Assembly: GCA_034420475.1 (NCBI GenBank)
Contig: DAOULH010000024.1
Coordinates: 1-64,000 of the forward strand
Length of the DNA stretch: 64,000 nucleotides
Direction: 5' to 3'
From: Bin87 sp034420475
GTDB lineage: Bacteria > Chloroflexota > Dehalococcoidia > Lucifugimonadales > UBA3495
The number at the start of each line of letters is the position of its first letter. The stretch's first letter is position 1. This document shows, piece by piece, positions 58,160 through 64,000 of this stretch. The position numbers and the translations under genes were made by a program. The notes under the pieces are model-generated. The model had not been told where the DNA came from, did not search any database, and was given only the letters and a program-made list of their open reading frames with translations.

Positions 58160-59197
58160 TCAGATGACGCCGATTTCGGCGGGAACCCCGTAATAATTCA
58201 TGATGAGTTCGCTGTACATGCCGCTGTCCCCGCCGGCTTTGAAGATCAATATATCGTCAGGGCCCGCGACGGTCATGCGCCGTTCTTCATCATCGCCTGG
58301 CTGCACGGCGCCGGTGGCCATGCCAAGTCGTTTCAGCTGGCCGGCGGACCGCCAGGAGCGCTCGTACACATACTCCTGCATATCGGTTCGGGTCCAGCCC
58401 TGCCGCGCCAACCGTTCAGAATGCCAATGGCCTACGATCCATACCCATTTGATATTGCGTCCGAAGTAAGCGGCCAAGCCGTGAGACGCCATTCCGTCGG
58501 CGATGGAATCCAACAGGCTCTCGGCGGTGGAGCCGTATCGGTTGCTGTGCATGGACGGGTCCTGGATTGTCGCCACGGTTACCGTGGATTGCTCGGCCGT
58601 AAATCCCTGGCTGACGTGGAACGGCTCCCACGGGCTGTTTTCTTCATCCTCGCCGAAAACCACGCCGAATTTGGTCAGGCTGCCCATGCACCCCCGGTCC
58701 AGCAGGCCGGGCCTTTGTTCAAAGACGTTGATTAGGATCAAACGGAGCGCCCGCCCGATGGTTGAGTTGGCGCGATTGCCGGGACTGAAAAGGTTGTCGG
58801 TGCAGTTCAGGTTGATCTCCCGCCGGATCGGGCCATTGACGGCCACCATCAACCCGGTGGAGTTGGTGACGGCGGACACTTCGTGAATGCAATTGGGGTC
58901 GTGCTCGAACAGAACGCGCATGGTCGCCAGCACTACCGGGAAATATGCCGGCAGACAGCCCGCCATTACCGCGTTGGCCGCGGCCTGTTCAGCCGTCAGC
59001 GCCCGGCGCCGCACCGGAACCTCCCCCAATACGTGGCCCGGCTCCAGCCCGACCGCTTCCAGCATCGCCTGGACGCGGTCGGCAGTGGGAGGCACTACGG
59101 GGAGGCCGTCGGTCCAGCCACGCCGGTAGCACTCTTCGATTGCGTCCAGTGAATCGGGGATCGTATGTACGGCCGCTCGGGGCGCTGCTTCAACCAC
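58160..59197 (-). CDS. Partner of the UGSC selenoprotein, conserved-looking, function unknown
   Basis: A 345-residue soluble protein not recognised by named family. Notable segments are EECYRRGWTDGLPVVPPTADRV (shown here as GWTDGLPVVPPT near residues 28-39), GCLPAYFPVVLATM, LNCTDNLFSPGNRANSTIGR, RGCMGSLTKFGVVFGEDEE and PDDILIFKAGGDSGMYSELI. Several cysteines and conserved Gly/Asn turns suggest a catalytic protein. The start is a GTG at 59197 with CAGGCAGGA upstream. It is 30 bases ahead of the selenoprotein gene with one promoter in front of both, so the two probably act together. Confidence 0.65.
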   Translation of the reverse strand: MVEAAPRAAVHTIPDSLDAIEECYRRGWTDGLPVVPPTADRVQAMLEAVGLEPGHVLGEVPVRRRALTAEQAAANAVMAGCLPAYFPVVLATMRVLFEHDPNCIHEVSAVTNSTGLMVAVNGPIRREINLNCTDNLFSPGNRANSTIGRALRLILINVFEQRPGLLDRGCMGSLTKFGVVFGEDEENSPWEPFHVSQGFTAEQSTVTVATIQDPSMHSNRYGSTAESLLDSIADGMASHGLAAYFGRNIKWVWIVGHWHSERLARQGWTRTDMQEYVYERSWRSAGQLKRLGMATGAVQPGDDEERRMTVAGPDDILIFKAGGDSGMYSELIMNYYGVPAEIGVI

Positions 59198-59249
59198 TCA
59201 AATCCTGCCTGGCCGACCTGCGTTTTGTGGAGTCGGCCTGCGATGCTGC

Positions 59250-59279
59250 ATTCTAACAACGGCTGGTGAACTATCTCAA
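59250..59279 (-). promoter_or_regulatory. Promoter of the selenoprotein operon
   Basis: On the minus strand TTGAGA (59274-59279), an 18-base spacer and TAGAAT (59250-59255). Each hexamer matches five of six consensus bases, and TG precedes the -10 (TGTTAGAAT). It overlaps the end of the DUF2071 gene and would give a leader of about 45 bases. Confidence 0.55.
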
Positions 59280-60050
59280 CTTGGTCGGCCAGTGTACCTG
59301 GGACTCCGATCCCGGGGCCAACAACGCGGAGGCTGGCGTGCCAGCCATGATGTCTGCAATCTCGGGTCCGTACCGGGTTTCGGCGTCGCACTTCAATTCA
59401 TGGTCAACGACGGGAACCAGCGACCATGCCTCCCTGGAAATCCGATACGCTCGAACTCGGCCGCCGGATGTCCCGTTGTAACCCCAGTAGCGGTGCGTGA
59501 GGAACTCGTCCAACGAGCCCGGCTTGGCAAAGTACGTATCGCCGCGGGCAGTGACCCGCAACGCTTCATCATCATTGCCCTTTCGCCACCGGTAATGCAC
59601 CCGGCGCCGGAATTGCCCATTGGCCGGCTCCGCCGGTTCAAATTCGTGAGTCACATCGATAGCCCCCATCGGTTCCCGGAAAAAGACCCGGCCGGCAAGC
59701 GCGACGAAACGATTTGAAACCAACTGCCTCAGGAACACGACGCCCTTGCGGTTATCGCTCCCGTGGGGTGGCCGGACGTAGAACCTCAGATTGAGCTCCG
59801 CAAATTTGCGCGGCACAGCTGGCAACCCCAGCACCCGCAGGTTTTCCATGAACAGGCAAACCAGACTGATGTAGGCCGTGCCTTGCCAGCGGTCCAGGGC
59901 CAGACCGTCGGGCAAAAAAGGAACTAGAAGACCATCCTCCACCGGCCAGGAAAGGATAGTCACGTTGCGCCAGCGGGCGGTAAGAACGGCCAAGCTGGAC
60001 ATCCGGTCACGATAAGTTGTCGGGTCGGGAGCGTGCCGTTGAGATGTCAC
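59271..60050 (-). CDS. DUF2071 (YqjF-like) family protein
   Basis: A 259-residue protein of the acetoacetate-decarboxylase-like DUF2071 family: TARWRNVTILSWPVEDGLLVPFLPDGLALD, here the W-R-x-x-x-x-L-S-W-P start and LPDGLALD turn, then AYISLVCLFMENLRVLGLPAVP and ELNLRFYV. Function of the family is not established. The start is a GTG at 60050 by frame length; an ATG at 60002 is equally possible. It follows the translin gene by 22 bases on the same strand. Confidence 0.75.
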   Translation of the reverse strand: MTSQRHAPDPTTYRDRMSSLAVLTARWRNVTILSWPVEDGLLVPFLPDGLALDRWQGTAYISLVCLFMENLRVLGLPAVPRKFAELNLRFYVRPPHGSDNRKGVVFLRQLVSNRFVALAGRVFFREPMGAIDVTHEFEPAEPANGQFRRRVHYRWRKGNDDEALRVTARGDTYFAKPGSLDEFLTHRYWGYNGTSGGRVRAYRISREAWSLVPVVDHELKCDAETRYGPEIADIMAGTPASALLAPGSESQVHWPTKLR

Positions 60051-60072
60051 CTGCCGCCCGGAGACTGGCCGG

Positions 60073-60705
60073 CTAGGTGAGACCCTCCAGGCGTCGCTCC
60101 AACCGGCGCTGCTGCAGGGAGATCGTCAGGTCACCCCGGGTGCGCTCCAGGACGCCGCGCATGGCGTCCGTGCTGTGGCGCAGACCGCCGGTGACGGCCT
60201 CCGGGAAATCCACGGTAACCAGGATGCCGTAAATCTCGTCCATCAACTCCATCAGCTCTTCGCACCGGGAGGTATCATCCCGGCGCAAAGCATCCAGGAT
60301 GTAACGGCGCAGCTCGCCGATCACCTCCGCCATACCGTTCAGGTAAGCCGGCGGGTCCATGTTCAGGGACTCGGCGTCCGGTATGTCGCCTCCGGAGATC
60401 ACCGCCAACGTTATGTTCGCCTCGGTGAATTCCTTGCGCGCGTCGGACAAAAACCCGGCGTAATAAATCTCCGGGTTGTCGGTGCGTATGCTCCGGGTCT
60501 CGTCCAGCCGGGAGGCTGCCTCAGCAATCAAACGGCGCGCTTCGTCGAAATCGTTGCGGTGCACGGCGCGGATGGCGTTGGCCGAGTTCCGGATAACCTG
60601 CCGGGAGACGCCGAGAGCCTGCTCCCGGGCGCGGTGCCTGGCCGTGAGTTCTTCAACCGCTTTGTTGGAAAGCGCGGTCAGGTGCGGGCCGTAGCGAGTG
60701 GGCAT
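60073..60705 (-). CDS. Translin-family protein
   Basis: A 210-residue all-helical protein. YYAGFLSDARKEFTEA and YLNGMAEVIGELRRYILDA match the translin/TRAX core. The C-terminal segment VTGGLRHSTDAMRGVLERTR also fits. In eukaryotes translin and TRAX form the C3PO RNase, and archaeal homologues form octamers. Acidic residues in EFTEA and near DEIYG could be catalytic, but activity is not shown. The ATG at 60705 is chosen; its ribosome site is weak. The gene begins 11 bases after thiE, so the two are co-transcribed. Translins are uncommon in bacteria. Confidence 0.78.
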   Translation of the reverse strand: MPTRYGPHLTALSNKAVEELTARHRAREQALGVSRQVIRNSANAIRAVHRNDFDEARRLIAEAASRLDETRSIRTDNPEIYYAGFLSDARKEFTEANITLAVISGGDIPDAESLNMDPPAYLNGMAEVIGELRRYILDALRRDDTSRCEELMELMDEIYGILVTVDFPEAVTGGLRHSTDAMRGVLERTRGDLTISLQQRRLERRLEGLT

Positions 60706-60716
60706 GACGGTTCCGG

Positions 60717-61694
60717 CTAAACCCGCCCGCCGGCCGCGCGTATGGCTTCGGTTAACGCCGCCGCCGCGGCTTCGGGTTCCGGCGCGCTGCCCACCGCTGC
60801 GGTAACGCAAATCGCGTCCGCCCCGGCCTCCACCACCGGCGCCACGTTCTCCGCCGTGATCCCGCCGATGGCCACCAGGGGCACGCTCGCGGCGGCGCGG
60901 GCCTGCTTCAAGCGTTCCGGGCCCTGCGGAGCCCGGGTGACCTGCTTGGTGGTCGTCGTGTACATCGCGCCGAAAGCGACGTGGTCGGCGCCCATTTCCT
61001 GGGATTCGACTATCAGGTCAATCTCGCGGTTGGAGCGGCCCAGCACTTGCCCCGGCGACAGGATTTTTCTGGCCTCGGCCACGGGCAGATCGGTTTGTCC
61101 GACGTGAAGGCCCACGTGCTCCGGGCCCAGCGCGGCGGCCAGGTCCGCGTGATCGTTGATGATCAGCAGGGCATCGTTGGCGGCGCACAGGTCGCGCAGC
61201 GCGAGGCCCAGGGGCAATTGCTCGCCCTTGTCGCGCAGCTTGTCGCGCAACTGCAACATGCGGGCTCCGCCGTTGACGGCGGCGCGGGCGATTTCCAGAG
61301 GTTCGCGGCCGCCGGTCACTTCGGGGTCGATGATCACGTACAGGCCGCGGATCCGGCCGGCCTGCTCCCGGCGCATCGCGGCGCTGATCCTCGCTGCGGC
61401 GTCATCCAGAGCGCGGCGCAATTGCAGCGACCCATCGGCGGGGATCGCCTGGGTAGCATCCAGCACGTCCAGCAAGCCACGGGCGGCGTCTGCCATCTCC
61501 AGGGCCCGGTGGCGATTCTCGACGGCAAAGGGCGCGGTGGATGCTCGGTCGGGGTCGCTGAGCCCGTCTCCCAACCAGCCGATTTCACCGCGCATCAAAC
61601 CCTCGGGGAGGGCGTCGGACGCCACCATGCCGTCCAGACAGGCGACCAGCGCCGACAACAAATCGGGTGGGGTATTGTGTTCCTGGTCCGTCAC
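60717..61694 (-). CDS. thiE: Thiamine-phosphate synthase with an N-terminal helical extension
   Basis: A 325-residue protein. Residues about 115-320 are the ThiE TIM barrel that joins HMP-PP and thiazole phosphate: GARMLQLRDK, INDHADLAAALGPEHVGLHV, GRSNREIDLI, FGAMYTTTTKQ and VAIGGITAENV. The first about 115 residues are a helical domain, also seen in longer ThiE proteins of cyanobacteria and relatives. The start is a GTG at 61694 overlapping the previous stop (GTGA), with AAAGGA eight bases upstream. Translin follows 11 bases later. Confidence 0.92.
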   Translation of the reverse strand: MTDQEHNTPPDLLSALVACLDGMVASDALPEGLMRGEIGWLGDGLSDPDRASTAPFAVENRHRALEMADAARGLLDVLDATQAIPADGSLQLRRALDDAAARISAAMRREQAGRIRGLYVIIDPEVTGGREPLEIARAAVNGGARMLQLRDKLRDKGEQLPLGLALRDLCAANDALLIINDHADLAAALGPEHVGLHVGQTDLPVAEARKILSPGQVLGRSNREIDLIVESQEMGADHVAFGAMYTTTTKQVTRAPQGPERLKQARAAASVPLVAIGGITAENVAPVVEAGADAICVTAAVGSAPEPEAAAAALTEAIRAAGGRV

Positions 61695-62026
61695 AAGTCC
61701 AATCCTTTGGGGGGCTCGCCGCTGCGCGCGGAATCGATGGATTCACGTACCGAAGCGGGCATATCCACGCCGTGGCGAGCAAAAGACTCTTCCACGTGCC
61801 GCCCGATGTTGCGCGGGTCGCTGTAGTAGTCCCGGGAATTGCTGTCCGTGGGGTGCGCGTTGTGCACTTCACCGGTCGTTTTGCCCATTGCGAAGGTGGA
61901 CATGCGCCGCTCCACGTCTTCGCTCCCACAGCTCTGACACGACGGCGCCAGCGGGGAATTGATCGAGCGCACGAAAATCGAGGAGACCTGCCGGCATTGG
62001 TGGCAGCGGTACTCGTAGATCGGCAT
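61691..62026 (-). CDS. FmdB-like zinc ribbon protein (copy 1)
   Basis: A 111-residue protein. The N-terminal FmdB zinc ribbon has MPIYEYRCHQC and CQSCGSEDVERR, two CxxC pairs. A longer polar C-terminal region includes DYYSDPRNIGRHVEESFARH. FmdB-type proteins are small putative regulators; the function is not known. The stop overlaps the thiE GTG by four bases. A second FmdB-like gene lies 60 bases upstream. No clear ribosome site is seen. Confidence 0.8.
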   Translation of the reverse strand: MPIYEYRCHQCRQVSSIFVRSINSPLAPSCQSCGSEDVERRMSTFAMGKTTGEVHNAHPTDSNSRDYYSDPRNIGRHVEESFARHGVDMPASVRESIDSARSGEPPKGLDL

Positions 62027-62086
62027 GATAATCGTGGCGAACCTGCGCTGGACCTGGCAAACGTCGTCAGAAGAACCGATTCCCGC

Positions 62087-62404
62087 TCAGGGATCAGGAT
62101 GCGTAATCTCGTGCCGGTGTTCGTGAAACTCCGGCGTAACCTGGCCGCCCATCGCCTCGCCCATGCGACCCATGTGCCCGTCGATGCTGCCGATGTGGCT
62201 GTTGTCCAGGTCTGCGGCGGCGTTGTCGGGCATCCAGTTCAGGCTCTCGCCCCAGGAGCGGTGGAAGGAGAACCCGGACACCAGGCGGGTCAGATCGGCC
62301 GAGTCGCATCCGTTGCACGCGATGGCGTCAGCCGGCGTCCAGCTGAACACGAGGCGCGATTGCCGCTGGCCGCAGCCGTTGCATCGGTATTCGTAAACGG
62401 GCAT
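62087..62404 (-). CDS. FmdB-like zinc ribbon protein (copy 2)
   Basis: A 105-residue paralogue of the next gene. The ribbon is MPVYEYRCNGC and CNGCDSADLTRL. The C-terminal half is His/Met/Gly-rich (NSHIGSIDGHMGRMGEAMGG and HEHRHEITH), which could bind metal. An extended -10 lies nine bases before the ATG and no ribosome site is visible, so the mRNA may be leaderless. It heads the run FmdB, FmdB, thiE, translin, DUF2071. Confidence 0.78.
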   Translation of the reverse strand: MPVYEYRCNGCGQRQSRLVFSWTPADAIACNGCDSADLTRLVSGFSFHRSWGESLNWMPDNAAADLDNSHIGSIDGHMGRMGEAMGGQVTPEFHEHRHEITHPDP

Positions 62405-62413
62405 AACGCGGGC

Positions 62414-62422
62414 ATTGTAGCA
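62414..62422 (-). promoter_or_regulatory. Extended -10 for the FmdB-thiE-translin operon, leaderless geometry
   Basis: The minus strand reads TGCTACAAT with nine bases to the ATG, the same geometry as at the sbcC-like gene. Confidence 0.4.
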
Positions 62423-62455
62423 CAGGGGCCGAACGCTGCCGGCATTGGCTCAGGT

Positions 62456-62592
62456 CTCGCGCGTACCCAGTTTCGCTGGAACCGTCATTGCGAGTGCAGC
62501 GCGGCAATCTCGTCAGGGCAACGGACGCCGCCGCCGGAATGAGATTGCCACGTCGCTACGCTCCTCGCGATGACAAATTGGGTACGCATGAG
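62456..62592. repeat. Dispersed palindromic repeat (CATTGCGAG family), copy 5
   Basis: Inverted ends CTCGCGCGTACCC and GGGTACGCATGAG (11 of 13 match). Inner arms are GTCATTGCGAGTGCAGCG and CGCTACGCTCCTCGCGATGAC-like sequence. It is flanked by TGGCTCAGGT (62446-62455) and TGGCTCATGT (62593-62602), a 9-of-10 direct repeat. Confidence 0.8.
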
Positions 62593-62607
62593 TGGCTCAT
62601 GTATAAT
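62578..62607 (+). promoter_or_regulatory. Promoter candidate for polA, abutting the repeat
   Basis: TATAAT (62602-62607) is a perfect -10; TTGGGT (62578-62583) is a weak -35 with an 18-base spacer. The -35 falls inside the repeat end, so the insertion may have supplied part of the promoter. The leader would be about 50 bases. Confidence 0.4.
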
Positions 62608-62664
62608 GCGGCAACGGTCGGAAGCGCCATCGGCGACCGTCTCACCCGCGCACGGAGACCCCCA

Positions 62665-64000
62665 ATGTCCAGCGCCAACCAGATGTCCATGGAGATGACC
62701 TTCTCACCCAGCGGTGAGAAGGCTCCGCTGCTGCTGTTGATCGACGGACACGCGATGGTCCATCGTTCGTTCCGGGCCATCAGCGCCAGCCGCAACCTCA
62801 CCGTTTCGACCACCGGCGAGGATGTCACCGGCGTTTACGGGTTCGCCAGCGTTTTCATCCGCGCACTGAACGAGTGGCAGCCCAGCCACGTCGCCGTCGC
62901 TTTCGACACGCCGAGCCCGACCTTCCGCCACGAGCGCTTCCCGGAATACAAGGCCCAGCGTCCGCCGTCGCCGCCGGAACTGCGCGGCCAGTTCGACCGC
63001 GTGAAAGAGTTGATGGCGACGTTCTCCGTGCCGATTTACGAACTGCCCGGATTTGAGGCCGACGACATCATCGGCACCCTGTCCCGCCAGGCTGAGGCGG
63101 CTCACGTGCCCACCGTCATCCTCACTGGCGACCGCGATACTTTCCAGCTCATCTCCCCCCTGGTTCGCGTTGACCTCGCCAGCAGCGAGCGCGACCGTCG
63201 CATCGTGGATGAAGAGGAACTGGCGGCGAGATACGGTGGCCTGACCGCCGAACAGCAACCGGACTACAAAGCCCTGGTCGGCGACAAATCCGACAACATC
63301 CCCGGAGTGCCCGGCGTCGGGGACAAGACGGCCACCACGCTGTTGAGCAACTACAGCACCCTGGAGGGCATCTACGAGCATCTGGACGATATAACCCAGA
63401 AACGGGTGCAGAACAACCTGGCGGCGAACCGGGACGAGGCGTTCGAATATCGCTTCTTGACCACCATCAAATGCGACGCCCCCACCAACCTGGACCTCGA
63501 AGCCTGCAAGTTCGGTGACTACGAGCGTTCCGAGGTGGTTGCCCTGATGACCACGCTGGAGTTCCACAGCATCGTAGGACGGGTTCCCTCCCCCGACGCG
63601 CCCTGGGCCACCGCGGCGGAAACCGCCGCCCGGCCGTCGGCTCCGGCGTTTCCTGATGCCGAAGAACCGGCGGATTACGATTATCAGATCGTCAACACCC
63701 CGGACGAACTGGACGCGATGATCGCCGCTATCCGGGAGGTCGGCTCCTTCGCCTTTGACACCGAGGCCAGCAGCACCGATCCCATGGCGGCGGAGTTGGC
63801 CGGCCTGAGTTTCGCCATCGACGGCGGCCAGGCCTGGTACGTTCCGGTCGGCCACCAAACCGGCCAGCAACTGCCCCTGGCCGAAGTCATGGCCGCGGTC
63901 CGGCCGCTTTTCACCGACACGGGCCTGAAACGGTCGGCGCACAACGCCAACTACGACCTGACCCTCCTGAGCAATTACGGCGTGGACCCGTATCAGGTGG
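62665..64000 (+). CDS. polA: DNA polymerase I, N-terminal part (runs off the window end)
   Basis: The frame is open from ATG 62665 (GGAG eight bases upstream) to the window edge, 445 codons. Residues about 20-310 are the 5'-3' exonuclease: LLLIDGHAMVHRSF, ELPGFEADDIIG, LTGDRDTFQL, and GDKSDNIPGVPGVGDKTA, with the metal-binding acidic residues. From about 335 the 3'-5' exonuclease domain begins (FAFDTEASSTDP keeps D-x-E; AHNANYDLTLL follows), so proofreading residues are present so far. The polymerase domain is outside the window. Confidence 0.96.
   Translation, partial: MSSANQMSMEMTFSPSGEKAPLLLLIDGHAMVHRSFRAISASRNLTVSTTGEDVTGVYGFASVFIRALNEWQPSHVAVAFDTPSPTFRHERFPEYKAQRPPSPPELRGQFDRVKELMATFSVPIYELPGFEADDIIGTLSRQAEAAHVPTVILTGDRDTFQLISPLVRVDLASSERDRRIVDEEELAARYGGLTAEQQPDYKALVGDKSDNIPGVPGVGDKTATTLLSNYSTLEGIYEHLDDITQKRVQNNLAANRDEAFEYRFLTTIKCDAPTNLDLEACKFGDYERSEVVALMTTLEFHSIVGRVPSPDAPWATAAETAARPSAPAFPDAEEPADYDYQIVNTPDELDAMIAAIREVGSFAFDTEASSTDPMAAELAGLSFAIDGGQAWYVPVGHQTGQQLPLAEVMAAVRPLFTDTGLKRSAHNANYDLTLLSNYGVDPYQV

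Noticed and set aside
61695..62460. TPP riboswitch for thiE
   Set aside because: No CTGAGA/thi-box core was seen ahead of the operon or ahead of thiD.
62704..63942. 412-codon minus-strand frame opposite polA
   Set aside because: The plus strand encodes conserved exonuclease motifs without interruption.
1..64000. CRISPR array, rRNA genes, prophage or integron
   Set aside because: No regularly spaced direct repeats, rRNA-like sequence, phage structural genes or integrase were recognised.

Overview
The window is GC-rich, densely coded bacterial chromosome. The gene mix suggests a Chloroflexota bacterium, most likely a Dehalococcoidia/SAR202-like lineage. This is inferred from: two luciferase-like flavin monooxygenases, an alkyl-DHAP-synthase-like FAD oxidase, Pro/Thr-rich lipoprotein linkers on peptide-binding proteins, a UGSC-type selenoprotein (a family best known from marine data), a translin, and dispersed CATTGCGAG palindromic repeats. 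No rRNA or other taxonomic marker is present, so the lineage is not proven.

Layout. 1-1.5 kb: the 3' end of an IS630-type transposase, which has cut into a PD-(D/E)XK nuclease-like gene, then an AbrB-type antitoxin. 1.6-8.6 kb: accessory catabolic genes (acyl-CoA ligase, LLM oxidoreductase, zinc alcohol dehydrogenase, AGPS-like FAD oxidase) with a HicB/HicA pair, a Uma2-family protein and tRNA-Pro(CGG). 8.6-28.7 kb: housekeeping and repair genes: a DUF4349 lipoprotein, mfd, proBA, a split transketolase, an amidohydrolase fused to a Mug-type DNA glycosylase followed by thpR and alkA with overlapping ends, ffh, a two-gene ABC exporter, an SbcC-like ATPase, and a PPOX-fold protein. 28.8-35 kb: a three-subunit molybdenum hydroxylase and a 703-residue DapA/MfnB/TusA-like fusion. 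35-45.3 kb: a cluster of palindromic elements, a CPA2 antiporter, an HDC-like decarboxylase with a tandem-ACT protein, mutM, ileS, thiD and a GYD protein.

45.5-55.7 kb: an LLM oxidoreductase, then a complete oligopeptide-type ABC importer with two paralogous binding proteins. Each binding-protein gene has its own promoter, upstream palindrome and terminator, followed by two permeases and two ATPases. 55.7-62.4 kb, minus strand: a membrane-anchored beta-propeller, a two-gene unit encoding a UGA-containing selenoprotein and its partner, then DUF2071, translin, thiE and two FmdB-like zinc ribbons. 62.7-64 kb: the start of polA, cut by the window end.

How it fits together. DNA maintenance is heavily represented (mfd, Mug domain, alkA, mutM, sbcC, polA). 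The thiamine genes thiD and thiE are in separate clusters. The most novel items are the DapA-MfnB-TusA-like fusion, the selenoprotein gene that would be called as two broken fragments, the amidohydrolase-Mug fusion, the EF-hand loop in an ABC permease, and mobile palindromic elements with apparent 10-11 bp target duplications.
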